DNA from: JBMOLL01 sp049325415
Lineage (GTDB): Bacteria > Bacteroidota > Bacteroidia > Bacteroidales > GCA-2748055
Assembly: GCA_049325415.1 (NCBI GenBank)
Contig: JBMOLL010000058.1
Span: 1-64,000 of the forward strand
Reading direction: 5' to 3'
Length of the DNA: 64,000 bases
Shown: positions 17,344-26,018 of the stretch, in pieces
How the letters are laid out: each line of letters starts with the position of its first letter
Numbering within the stretch: position 1 is the stretch's first letter
Translations under genes and position numbers: made by a program
Notes under the pieces: generated by a model
Seen by the model: the letters and a program-made list of their open reading frames with translations, nothing else
Database searches by the model: none
Told to the model about the DNA's origin: nothing

Positions 17344-18486
17344 ATGTCCGGTTTACTGTACGCCTTACTGCTCCCTTTCCTGATGCTGACGCTCCCTTCG
17401 CAGGACGAGCCCTACCTGGAAAGGGAACTGAAAATGAATGCCCCCCTCACATCGGTCGCTGTGTCTCCCGATGGATCCCTGGTATTATTCGGCATGAATG
17501 AAGGTTCCTTCGGGATGATCAGCGACAGCACCGGCGCCATTGTCTTTTTAAACAAAGAAGCATTCACCAAGGCGGTCAATGCCCTTTCTTTCAGTCCCAG
17601 GATGGATTTTATCCTGGCGGCAGGTGCAAACCAGATCAAACTTTACCGCCCCGACGGTAACCAGGTAGCCCAGTGGAAGCCTCACGCCACCACGATCTGG
17701 ACTGCTTCCCTGTCGCCTGACGGTAAGTACGCCGTAAGTGCGGAGTTCAACAAAACCTTCAGGCTTTGGGATGTATACAGCGGAGAAGTTATTGAAAACA
17801 TGCGTGGACACGACGATGTAACCCTCGCGGTGACTTTCAGCCCCGATACCCGGCTGATTGCTTCGGGTTCGGTGGATAAAACGATCAGAATCTGGGACCG
17901 TGATTCACTGAAGGTAATGCGGGTCTTTAACGGACATGCCCTGGAGATCTATGATCTGAAATTCAGTCCCGATGGCAGAACCCTTGCCTCAGCTTCGAAA
18001 GATAAAACCATCAGGCTATGGGATGTGGAAACCGGTAATCTTTTGCATATCCTCAAAGGACATACCGACTATGTCATGGAAGTAGCCTTTACCCCCGACG
18101 GACGGTATCTTTTATCAGCCTCTGCCGATCAGACCGTTAGGCTCTGGGATGTGGCACAGGGAGAGGAAATCTACAGCTATATCGGCCACGATGCAGCGGT
18201 GATGGACCTTTCGGTGCTGCCCGACGGAAAAGCCTTTTATACTGCATCGATGGATGCCTGTCTCAGGAAATGGGACATTGATCCGGAGATCTTCGTACTA
18301 CGGTATTTCGGCGAAGAATATTCGGCCACCCTGGCTGAGAATCATCTGTTTGATGAAAGAAGAAAGGGCGAGTCGAAGGGCGATTACGAATCGAGGATGG
18401 AAAGTGCCGCCAGGAAAAAAGCCGGAATAGTTTCAGAGTTCTATGCCAGGTACCTGGAAAGATTCAGCCCGGTCCCTGCCCAATAA
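17344..18486 (+). CDS. exported WD40-repeat beta-propeller protein
   Basis: 380 residues. The N-terminus (MSGLLYALLLPFLMLTLPSQDE) looks like a signal peptide without a lipobox Cys. Seven or so WD40 blades follow, several ending in the classic RLWD/RIWD dipeptide (FRLWDVYSGE, IRIWDRDSL, IRLWDVETG, VRLWDVAQG). The last 65 residues form a charged helical extension (DERRKGESKGDYESRMESAARKKAG). WD40 propellers are protein-binding scaffolds; the partner is unknown. It stands alone, preceded by a tandem palindrome. Confidence 0.87.
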   Translation: MSGLLYALLLPFLMLTLPSQDEPYLERELKMNAPLTSVAVSPDGSLVLFGMNEGSFGMISDSTGAIVFLNKEAFTKAVNALSFSPRMDFILAAGANQIKLYRPDGNQVAQWKPHATTIWTASLSPDGKYAVSAEFNKTFRLWDVYSGEVIENMRGHDDVTLAVTFSPDTRLIASGSVDKTIRIWDRDSLKVMRVFNGHALEIYDLKFSPDGRTLASASKDKTIRLWDVETGNLLHILKGHTDYVMEVAFTPDGRYLLSASADQTVRLWDVAQGEEIYSYIGHDAAVMDLSVLPDGKAFYTASMDACLRKWDIDPEIFVLRYFGEEYSATLAENHLFDERRKGESKGDYESRMESAARKKAGIVSEFYARYLERFSPVPAQ

Positions 18487-18572
18487 CATGGCTTGAAACC
18501 TTTCACCTGAAAGCTTTAGTGCATAATTTTACCTGGTCATGAACTGGGTACTTCCCTCCTATAACATTAAAC

Positions 18573-18594
18573 TCCTTTACATCCATGTAAAGGA
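18573..18594. promoter_or_regulatory. perfect 10-2-10 inverted repeat upstream of tnaA
   Basis: TCCTTTACAT and ATGTAAAGGA are exact complements separated by CC. It lies 163 bp before the tnaA start and about 90 bp after the WD40 stop. No T-tract follows, so it looks more like a dimeric operator than a terminator. Confidence 0.45.
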
Positions 18595-18598
18595 AAAG

Positions 18599-18615
18599 GA
18601 CGACTAAGTGTCGTC
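18599..18615 (+). promoter_or_regulatory. stem-loop in the tnaA upstream region
   Basis: GACGAC and GTCGTC pair around a five-base loop (TAAGT) directly after the 22-bp palindrome. There is no U-tract. Its role is unknown; it could form in a tnaA leader RNA or at the 3' end of the WD40 transcript. Confidence 0.3.
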
Positions 18616-18757
18616 GGGAGATACCTGATCTTTCCCATCTTCTCTGCCGGTTCACCCTGCGGATCCAGCATGCTGCTTTTCTTACCCTGCAGCCTGTTGC
18701 CTTGCAGCACCTGAACTCATACCTTCGCCAGACTTTTCAAACTAAAACAGAGAAAAA

Positions 18758-20134
18758 ATGGAACTTCCCTTCGCAGAACCCTATAAGATAAAAATGACCG
18801 AACCCATTTACCGCTCGGAGCCTTCCGAGAGGGAAAAATGGATCCGCGCAGCCGGTTATAACCTGTTCAGGCTGAAAAGCGACCAGGTGTACATCGATCT
18901 TCTCACCGACAGCGGGACCGGTGCCATGAGCCAGGAGCAATGGTCAGCCATCATGTCGGGAGATGAATCCTATGCAGGCAGCCGGTCTTTTTTCGAACTC
19001 AGGGACACGATCACGGAGCTTACGGGCTTCCCTCATGTCCTCCCCACACACCAGGGCCGTGCCGCCGAAAACGTGCTGTTTTCCGTAATGATAAAGGAGG
19101 GAGACCTTGTGCCCGGAAATGCACATTTCGACACCACCAAGGGACATATTGAGTTTCGCAAAGCCGTGGCTTTCGATTGTACGATCGATGAAGCCGCCGA
19201 TTCACGGATTGATCATCCCTTTAAAGGAAATGTGGACATCCGGAAAATGGAAAACCTCGTGGAGGTTTACGGAAGAAAAAAAATCCCCATGATCATCGTG
19301 ACGATCACCTGCAATTCGACCGGCGGACAACCGGTGAGCATGGCCAATCTGAAACAGGTCAGGGCTTTTGCCGACCGGTACGAAATCCCCGTTATCTTCG
19401 ACTCTGCAAGGTTTGCAGAAAACGCCTGGTTTATCAAACAACGTGAAGAGGGATACCGGGACCGTTCCATCAGGGAGATCGTAAAAGAGATGTTCAGCTA
19501 TGCCGACGGCATGACCATGAGCAGCAAGAAGGACGGGCTGGTGAACATCGGGGGTTTCATCGCTCTGCGGGATGAAAAACTTTACCGGGAGGCTTCCACC
19601 TTTAATATCATGTACGAAGGATACCTGACCTATGGTGGAATGGCAGGAAGGGATATGGCCGCACTGGCCAGAGGCCTTATGGAGAGCACCACCGAAACTT
19701 ATCTCGACAGCAGGATCGGGCAGGTGCGCTACCTGGGCGAAAAACTAAAATCCTTTCATGTGCCTGTACTTGAGCCCTTTGGCGGTCATGCAATCTTTGT
19801 TGATGCCATCAGGTTTCTCCCCCATGTACGAAAAGAGGAATTTATTGCCCAGACGCTCGCCATCGAGATATACAGGGAAGGCGGAGTGCGCGGAGTGGAG
19901 ATCGGGACGCTGCTTGCCGACCGTGATCCGCAGACCCGGGAAAACCGCTATCCGGCTCTGGAGATGGTCAGGCTGACGATACCCCGGCGGGTTTATACCT
20001 CGGATCATATGGATTATGTAGCCGTGGTGCTGGGTAATGTATATGAAAGAAGAGACAGTATCAGGAAGGGTTACCGGATTATTTCCGAAGCCCCGATAAT
20101 GAGGCACTTCACCATCGAACTGGAGAAAGTCTGA
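18758..20134 (+). CDS. tnaA: tryptophanase
   Basis: 458 residues, PLP-dependent beta-eliminating lyase. It cleaves L-tryptophan to indole, pyruvate and ammonia. The family is shared with tyrosine phenol-lyase, but two diagnostic positions favour tryptophanase: FDTTKGH has Asp125 where phenol-lyases have Thr, and GVEIG has Ile382 where phenol-lyases have the phenol-binding Arg. The PLP lysine is in SSKKDGLVNIGG (Lys257/258), and the PLP-binding Asp in VIFDSARFAENA. The N-terminus MELPFAEPYKIKM and the overall sequence resemble Bacteroides tryptophanases as I remember them. No Trp permease (tnaB) is adjacent. A 270-bp upstream gap with two inverted repeats may hold its control. Confidence 0.93.
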   Translation: MELPFAEPYKIKMTEPIYRSEPSEREKWIRAAGYNLFRLKSDQVYIDLLTDSGTGAMSQEQWSAIMSGDESYAGSRSFFELRDTITELTGFPHVLPTHQGRAAENVLFSVMIKEGDLVPGNAHFDTTKGHIEFRKAVAFDCTIDEAADSRIDHPFKGNVDIRKMENLVEVYGRKKIPMIIVTITCNSTGGQPVSMANLKQVRAFADRYEIPVIFDSARFAENAWFIKQREEGYRDRSIREIVKEMFSYADGMTMSSKKDGLVNIGGFIALRDEKLYREASTFNIMYEGYLTYGGMAGRDMAALARGLMESTTETYLDSRIGQVRYLGEKLKSFHVPVLEPFGGHAIFVDAIRFLPHVRKEEFIAQTLAIEIYREGGVRGVEIGTLLADRDPQTRENRYPALEMVRLTIPRRVYTSDHMDYVAVVLGNVYERRDSIRKGYRIISEAPIMRHFTIELEKV

Positions 20135-20179
20135 CGATCTGCCATAAAAGCAGCTTGAAAATGGCTCCTGGGGGCCGGA

Positions 20180-20386
20180 TCAGGGAACGAGTTTTACCGA
20201 ACGGTCTTCGATCATTCCCTGCAACTGGCTCAGTAGCGACTGTTCCATCGGATCGATATGGCCATCAGCGGTAGCCTGGTGAAGTATTTCATCATACTCT
20301 GCCCTGGTGAGTTTACCATCGTCTATCGCCTTTTCAATTTTTGCGCGTAAAATATCTGCGCTCCGGGTATGTCTTGTTGTATCCAT
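20180..20386 (-). CDS. small acidic helical protein, TerB/EF-hand-like pattern
   Basis: 68 residues. It is predicted all-helical, with two DG-containing turns (AIDDGKLTRAEYDEIL and TADGHIDPMEQSLL) that recall EF-hand-like or TerB-like helix-turn-helix pairs. The ADGxIDxxExxLL spacing is typical of TerB-fold proteins. A perfect -7 box lies 20 nt upstream of the ATG, which supports this being a real gene. I do not know its function. It resembles in outline short cyanobacterial proteins with an ITR...EQ pattern, but that is recollection only. Confidence 0.65.
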   Translation of the reverse strand: MDTTRHTRSADILRAKIEKAIDDGKLTRAEYDEILHQATADGHIDPMEQSLLSQLQGMIEDRSVKLVP

Positions 20387-20405
20387 TTTTTAAATAAAAC
20401 TTAAG

Positions 20406-20413
20406 CAAAGATA
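20406..20413 (-). promoter_or_regulatory. Bacteroidetes -7 box for the 68-residue protein
   Basis: The minus strand reads TATCTTTG, a perfect TAnnTTTG match 20 nt upstream of the start codon. Confidence 0.5.
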
Positions 20414-20448
20414 CGGAGTAAATATAAGTCAATAACACTTTTTTTTGC

Positions 20449-23115
20449 CTATTGTTCTGTCCCGCCCCGGGTCAGACCGATCCGGTCTCCAAAGTACTGG
20501 GCAATCCTGGCCCTGAGAGCCTCCGGCGCTACCGGTTTTACCACATAATCATTGCATCCGGCTTTTATTGCTTTTTCACGGTCTCCTGACAGGGCATAGG
20601 CCGACTGTGCTATGATCACCACTTCCGGGTTCATCTCCCTGATCCGCCTTGTGGCTTCATAGCCGTCCATATCCGGCATTTTTATATCCATCAGCACAAG
20701 GTCAAAGCCGGGATGTTCTTTAAACCGGCGGACAGCCTCTCCCCCGGTAGAAGCACAGACGACCGCGCTGGCAAAATCCTGGGCCATGATACTGAGCAGG
20801 TTCATCGAGACCTCTTCATCCTCGGCAATCAATACCCTGATTCCGGCAGGCGATGATTCCCGGAAGCCATTGTCATTCTCCTCCTTGTCTTGCTCTGCCT
20901 TTTCAGAAGCAATGTACGGTATGGTAAAATAAAAGTCAGATCCCTGATTGACTACAGACTCGACCCGTATGGTTCCTCCCAGCATCTCCACATAGGCCCG
21001 GGAAATTGAAAGACCCAGGCCGGCACCTTCATAGTTTTTGGTCATGGAAAGATCGGCCTGCACAAAGCGCTCGAAAATGGAATCCAGTTTCTCTTCAGGT
21101 ATTCCGGTCCCGCTGTCGCTGACAAAAAATTCGAGCACCTGGTCCCTGAGTTCATAACCGAAGCGTATGGATCCCTTAAAGGTGAATTTCACTGCATTTT
21201 TAACCAGGTTTATCAGGATGGCAAGCAGTTTTTCCCTGTCGGTTTCAATGTATGAATGCGGGGGCTCAAGTGTTTTGCTGACGGAGATGCTCAAACCCTT
21301 GCCGGAAACTTCCGGACCGAAGAAATCATGTACATAATCCAGTTGTTCATTGATATCCACCGATGACAGTTCCACCTCCATCTGTCCCGACTCAACTTTC
21401 GAAATATCAATAAGATCGTTGATGATACTGAGCATTCTTAAGCCGCTCTTCCGGATGATATCGAGATACTCATCTTTTTTCTCCCCGGTCAGATCGCTCC
21501 TTTTCAGTAGTTCGGCAAAACCCAGGATCCCGTTCATGGGCGTCCTGATCTCGTGACTCATATTAGCAAGGAAAGCCGATTTAAGCCGATCCGACTCCTG
21601 GGCTTTTTCAAGGGCGACGCGGAGTTCCTCCTCGGCACGGTATCGCTCCGTCATGTCTCTTATGAAGGTCTGATAGGTTGAATCAGGCATCAGCTTTGTG
21701 TTCATTTCAATCGGGATCAGCCTGCCATCCCTGGTCTTTAACAGCCGGTTGTTTCTCACGGTTTCGCCCTGTTGAAGCAGGTCGTATCTGAGGGGAACTT
21801 TCGATAGTTCTTCATCGGAGAAAAGCGCCCGGATATTGCAGCTGAGCAATTCTTCCTTGCTGTAACCTGTGAGCCTTGCCGCCTGCTCATTGACGCCGAT
21901 GATGGCTCCGTTCGGATCTCCCAGCAGGATGGCATCCACAGCCAGATCGATCAGTGATTTGAATTTAAGTTCACTCTGCTGAAGTGCGCTTTCCGCTTCC
22001 CTCCGTTCTGAAATATCTTCCACAATCCCAATACCGCCGTCCACCTCACCGTTTTCATTAAAGACGGCGTTAAACATAACCCTGACCGGCGTAGTCTTAT
22101 TCCCGGTTACCGAGGTGTAATCCCCTTCATAAACTGTGGTTTTCCCCTCAAGGGTTCCTGCAAGGTTGGCAACGATCTGTTTGTTCTGCAACCGGTGCAT
22201 ATCCAGTCCTATCAGGGCCTTTCGCGATGAACCGATGATCCCGATGAATATGTCGTTGCATTCGGTAATGATCCCCTGGCTGTTGAACTGGAAGATGCCC
22301 AGGGGGGCATTCTCAAAAATTGAGCGGTACTTTTCCTCGCTCTGTCTGGTCTGGCGGAGTGAGTCCTTACGTGCAGAAATATCCCTTGCGATAATAACGA
22401 TACCTGAGGGTTCTTCGCTATGATTCCGGATAAATTCAACATTCACTTCCATGTCGAATTCAGAGCCATCGACCCTTCTGGCTGTATATTCTGCCGGACC
22501 ACTTACACCGTATTTCATCAGAAGATCAAATCTCCGGCGCACGGTGTCATGCTCACTGCTCCGGATGAAGTCCAGGATCGAACGGCCAAGGATCTGGTCC
22601 TCATTATTATAGCCAAAAGCTTCGTAGGTTTTCGGAGAAACGAAATAGATGTTCAGCTGGAGGTCGGCGAAAATGATGAGATCGGGTGATGCATTGAAAA
22701 TGGAACGGTAAACGGCTTCTGTCTCGAGAAGTTCCCTTTCCATTTTTTTCTTGTCGCTTATATCAAAAATAATGGAATGGATGTACTCCCTGTCATTCAT
22801 ATAAACCGTGGCAGAGAACACTTCCACATCCCTTACGGATCCATCGGCCCGGCGGTGCCGGAACTCAAAGTGGCTTTTCCGGTCGGGACGGATGGAGTTA
22901 ATGATCTCTCTGATTTTTTGCGGATCAAGGGTATTGATCTGTTCAATGCGCATTGTTCTCATCTCCTCCCTTGACCAGCCATAGAACTGGAGTGCCGACT
23001 GATTGACCTCCAGAATCTGTCCTGTTTCCCGGTCAAATATTAATTGAACAGCACTTTGATCTTTCGAAAATGCTGTCATGGAATAACTATCCAGGTTTGT
23101 ACCCCTTTTAACCAT
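20449..23115 (-). CDS. hybrid PAS sensor histidine kinase with receiver domain
   Basis: 888 residues from the ATG at 23115. A TTG at 23208 extends the frame, and the ATG at 23079 would also keep all domains. Four PAS domains with PAC-type ends (SHFEFRHRRADGSVRDVEVF, DISERREAE) fill about residues 20-500. HisKA follows with ANMSHEIRTPMNG (His near 520), then HATPase_c with DTGxGI and GAGLGLSISRA, and a C-terminal receiver (about 758-880) with the Asp in LVLMDIKMPDMDG near 808 and the VKP Lys. No signal peptide or membrane helix is seen, so it senses inside the cell, possibly a small ligand, redox or light cue. No DNA-binding output gene is adjacent. Confidence 0.9.
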   Translation of the reverse strand: MVKRGTNLDSYSMTAFSKDQSAVQLIFDRETGQILEVNQSALQFYGWSREEMRTMRIEQINTLDPQKIREIINSIRPDRKSHFEFRHRRADGSVRDVEVFSATVYMNDREYIHSIIFDISDKKKMERELLETEAVYRSIFNASPDLIIFADLQLNIYFVSPKTYEAFGYNNEDQILGRSILDFIRSSEHDTVRRRFDLLMKYGVSGPAEYTARRVDGSEFDMEVNVEFIRNHSEEPSGIVIIARDISARKDSLRQTRQSEEKYRSIFENAPLGIFQFNSQGIITECNDIFIGIIGSSRKALIGLDMHRLQNKQIVANLAGTLEGKTTVYEGDYTSVTGNKTTPVRVMFNAVFNENGEVDGGIGIVEDISERREAESALQQSELKFKSLIDLAVDAILLGDPNGAIIGVNEQAARLTGYSKEELLSCNIRALFSDEELSKVPLRYDLLQQGETVRNNRLLKTRDGRLIPIEMNTKLMPDSTYQTFIRDMTERYRAEEELRVALEKAQESDRLKSAFLANMSHEIRTPMNGILGFAELLKRSDLTGEKKDEYLDIIRKSGLRMLSIINDLIDISKVESGQMEVELSSVDINEQLDYVHDFFGPEVSGKGLSISVSKTLEPPHSYIETDREKLLAILINLVKNAVKFTFKGSIRFGYELRDQVLEFFVSDSGTGIPEEKLDSIFERFVQADLSMTKNYEGAGLGLSISRAYVEMLGGTIRVESVVNQGSDFYFTIPYIASEKAEQDKEENDNGFRESSPAGIRVLIAEDEEVSMNLLSIMAQDFASAVVCASTGGEAVRRFKEHPGFDLVLMDIKMPDMDGYEATRRIREMNPEVVIIAQSAYALSGDREKAIKAGCNDYVVKPVAPEALRARIAQYFGDRIGLTRGGTEQ

Positions 23116-23550
23116 AGTAGTTTTAATCACACCCTGCGAATCCCGGCTCTGCTTAACTCCCGGCCGGTTTACCTGTCCCTCAGAACCGGCGAAGCCGGAT
23201 GAAAGCAATTTGCTAATTTTTTTTGACTTTTTTCATTATAAAGAAAGAAAACAGCAAAGGTTTTAATGAAGTAAACTGCATTTCAAAAAGCGGGAGTATT
23301 CAGGCAGAACCGGTTCCGTAAGCTGGTTCAGTCATAAAAGGCTGATGGCAGATTATCTTACCGACGTGTCGCAAATACGGACCTGACGATTAACATTTAA
23401 CACGTTCATTTGTTAAACCGAAGTTATTCAGCAGGTGCCGAAGGATTGAGGCGAACTATCTGAATTAGTTGGGTTAAAAAGAACAGAAGAATTTTTAAGA
23501 ATATTCGTATTTGCCGATAATAACACGATCTTTGCGCCCCGGAAATAATT
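23116..23550. other. intergenic region between divergent kinase and MATE genes
   Basis: About 435 bp, AT-rich, with no supported gene. A 10-bp palindrome GAACCGGTTC is at 23307-23316. Just before the MATE gene, GATCTTTG at 23527-23534 is one base off the -7 consensus. Confidence 0.5.
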
Positions 23551-24912
23551 ATGAAGGATTTTACAGAAGGAAAGATTGGAAAGCAGATCATGGCTTTCGC
23601 CATGCCCATGCTTATTGGACAGCTTTTTCAGCAGTTATACAGCTTTGTTGACCAGATTATTGTAGGCAGGTTCCTTGGCAAGGAAGCCCTGGCTGCAGTT
23701 GGTGCTTCTTTTCCGATAATCTTCACCCTGATCGCCTTGATCGTGGGTATAGCATCGGGAGGGACAGTAGTGATCTCCCAGTTTTTCGGTGCAAAGAATT
23801 TTGAAAAGGTCAAACGTGCCATTGATACACTTTTCATTATCCTGGCAGGTGCGGCAGTGCTCCTGACCGCGATAGGCATCACATTTTCCGAACAGATATT
23901 CACGCTGATCCAGCTTCCCCCAGAGATCCTTCCCCAGGCAAACACCTACCTGACGATCTATATTTCCGGGCTTTTCGTTTTTTTCGGATATAACGCCATT
24001 GCCTCAGTTCTGAGGGGAATGGGTGATTCCATGACACCTCTCTGGTTCCTGATTATTGCCACCGTGCTGAATATCGGACTTGATCTTCTGTTCATCCTGG
24101 TGTTCAAAATGGGCGTGGCGGGAGCAGCCATCGCAACGGTGATCTCACAGGGTGTTGCCTTCGTGGTGGCAGTGATCTATCTCAATAAACATCACCCGGT
24201 AATCAAGTTTAATATCAGGGATTTTTCTTTCGACCGGGAAATTTTCCGGCAAAGCATCCGGATCGGACTGCCAACCGGCCTGCAACAGACCTTCGTCGCC
24301 GTTGGGATGCTGGCACTGATGGGAATCGTTAATACTTTTGGAACGGACGTGGTGGCTGCTTACACCGCTGCCGGACGGATCGATAGTCTGGCCGTGATCC
24401 CCTCCATGATCTTTTCACAGGCCCTCTCGACCTTTGTCGGACAGAATATCGGCGCCAACCGCATTGAAAGGGTCAGTTCCGGGATGTGGAAGACCATGAT
24501 AATGTCATATGCCATTGCCCTGGTCATGACCCTGGTTATAATTGTACTTAAAAAGCCCCTGATGGGTATGTTCACGGAAGATGCCGATGTAATCCGGATC
24601 GGCGGCGAATATCTGACGATTGTATCCTCTTTCTATCTCTTTTTCACCACTATGTTTATCCTGAACGGCGTGATGCGCGGTGCAGGCGACACGCTGGTGC
24701 CGATGTTTTTCTCTCTTTTCTCGCTCTGGATCATACGTATCCCGGTAGCCTATTTCCTTTCACGGCATATCGGTGAAGCGGGGATCTGGTGGTCGATCCC
24801 GGTAGGCTGGGGAGCGGGAATGGTTCTGCAGATCCTATATTACCGCATGGGCCTCTGGAAACGCAAATCAGTTGTAAGACCGGAAATACTTGCAGAAGAT
24901 TTACCCGATTAG
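23551..24912 (+). CDS. MATE-family multidrug/cation antiporter
   Basis: 453 residues, 12 predicted membrane helices in two MatE halves. The first half has PMLIGQLFQQLYSFVDQIIVGRFLGKEALAAVG, the typical MATE N-terminal pattern. The second repeats it with GLPTGLQQTFVAVGMLALMGIVNTFGTDVVAAYTAAGRID. MATE proteins export cationic drugs or metabolites with Na+ or H+ in return. The stop overlaps the stop of the convergent REC-kinase gene by 4 nt, so the two share 3' ends. Confidence 0.93.
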   Translation: MKDFTEGKIGKQIMAFAMPMLIGQLFQQLYSFVDQIIVGRFLGKEALAAVGASFPIIFTLIALIVGIASGGTVVISQFFGAKNFEKVKRAIDTLFIILAGAAVLLTAIGITFSEQIFTLIQLPPEILPQANTYLTIYISGLFVFFGYNAIASVLRGMGDSMTPLWFLIIATVLNIGLDLLFILVFKMGVAGAAIATVISQGVAFVVAVIYLNKHHPVIKFNIRDFSFDREIFRQSIRIGLPTGLQQTFVAVGMLALMGIVNTFGTDVVAAYTAAGRIDSLAVIPSMIFSQALSTFVGQNIGANRIERVSSGMWKTMIMSYAIALVMTLVIIVLKKPLMGMFTEDADVIRIGGEYLTIVSSFYLFFTTMFILNGVMRGAGDTLVPMFFSLFSLWIIRIPVAYFLSRHIGEAGIWWSIPVGWGAGMVLQILYYRMGLWKRKSVVRPEILAEDLPD

Positions 24913-26018
24913 CCCTGCGGAACCGAAAAGGAAAAGGTACTGCCCTCCCCTTCTTCACTGCTCACGGAGATCCGGCCTCCGTTCAGTTTAACAAACTCTG
25001 AGCAGAGGATCAGCCCAAGACCTGTGCCCGACTCTTCCTGCGTTCCGGGGGTTGAATAGGCATGGCCGATCCGGAATAGCGTATCAAGCCGGCTGGCCGG
25101 AATTCCGAGGCCTGTGTCACTGACCGAAATTACGGCCATCTGCTTTCCGCCTTCGTTCTCCAATGATGACCCGATGGTTATGCCCCCGTCGTCGGAGGTA
25201 AACTTGATACCATTGGAAATCAGATTTCTGATTACCGTTTCCAGCATATTCCTGTCGGCAAATACCATCTGGCCGTTGCCGATCTGGTTGTCGATCCGTA
25301 TATTCTTCTTCTCGGCCCCCTGCCTGAGCAACTGAATTACACTCTCTACCACCGGACGTATCTCAAAGACGGAGGGTTCAAAATCGATCTTCCCACCCTG
25401 GGCTCTCGACCAGATCAGCAGGTTTTCCAGCAGGGCATAGGCAGCACGGGCAGAATCATACAGGGTGGTAATCAGGATTTCCTTTCTTTCTTCGGAATAA
25501 GTGCCGAACCTGGTGTTCAGCAATTCGGCCAGCGTCAGGATTGCACCCATCGGGTTCTTAAGATCATGGGAGATGATGGAAAAGAATTTATCCTTGGTTC
25601 TATTCAGATCCAGCAGGTCATCCCTCATCTGTTTGATTGACAGATGCGTTTTAACCCTGGCTACCAGTTCCACACTTTCAAAAGGCTTGGTTACATAGTC
25701 GACCGCCCCGAGACTGAATCCCTTCACAATGTCCTCCTTGTCCACCCTGGCTGTAAGGAAGATCACAGGAATATTCCGGGTTTCATCCTTCATCTTCAAC
25801 CTCCTGCAGGTCTCAAAGCCATCCATTTCAGGCATCATCACATCAAGAAGGATCAGGTCCGGAAGTGCTTCCTCTACAAACTCCAAAACCTGGATACCGT
25901 TGGAAGCAAAAGCGATCTCTGTTTCCACCTCCTGCCTGAGAATACTGCCCAGCAACTGAAGGTTCTTCGGAACATCATCAGCCACAAGTATTAAAGGTCT
26001 CCTTTTTTCTTCAGTCAT
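24909..26018 (-). CDS. receiver-first response regulator/histidine kinase
   Basis: 369 residues with the receiver domain at the N-terminus (about 8-125; phospho-acceptor in DLILLDVMMPEMDG near 54; conserved Lys in YVTKPFE). A short HisKA follows (FFSIISHDLKNPMGA, His near 149), then HATPase_c ending GTGLGLILCSEFV. No membrane helix. This REC-HK order suggests that phosphorylation of the receiver by an upstream kinase switches its own kinase. The start overlaps the 3' end of the PAS hybrid kinase gene by 8 nt, so the two form an operon and probably a phosphorelay. Confidence 0.9.
   Translation of the reverse strand: MTEEKRRPLILVADDVPKNLQLLGSILRQEVETEIAFASNGIQVLEFVEEALPDLILLDVMMPEMDGFETCRRLKMKDETRNIPVIFLTARVDKEDIVKGFSLGAVDYVTKPFESVELVARVKTHLSIKQMRDDLLDLNRTKDKFFSIISHDLKNPMGAILTLAELLNTRFGTYSEERKEILITTLYDSARAAYALLENLLIWSRAQGGKIDFEPSVFEIRPVVESVIQLLRQGAEKKNIRIDNQIGNGQMVFADRNMLETVIRNLISNGIKFTSDDGGITIGSSLENEGGKQMAVISVSDTGLGIPASRLDTLFRIGHAYSTPGTQEESGTGLGLILCSEFVKLNGGRISVSSEEGEGSTFSFSVPQG

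Noticed and set aside
18487..18757. TnaC-like leader peptide before tnaA
   Set aside because: No short frame with a Trp codon near its end followed by a pause or rho-type site could be made out.
18758..20134. Tyrosine phenol-lyase call
   Set aside because: Asp in FDTT and Ile in VEIG are tryptophanase residues; phenol-lyases have Thr and Arg there.
23510..23534. Full -33/-7 promoter before the MATE gene
   Set aside because: The TTTG and GATCTTTG elements are only 13 nt apart and the -7 box has a mismatch.
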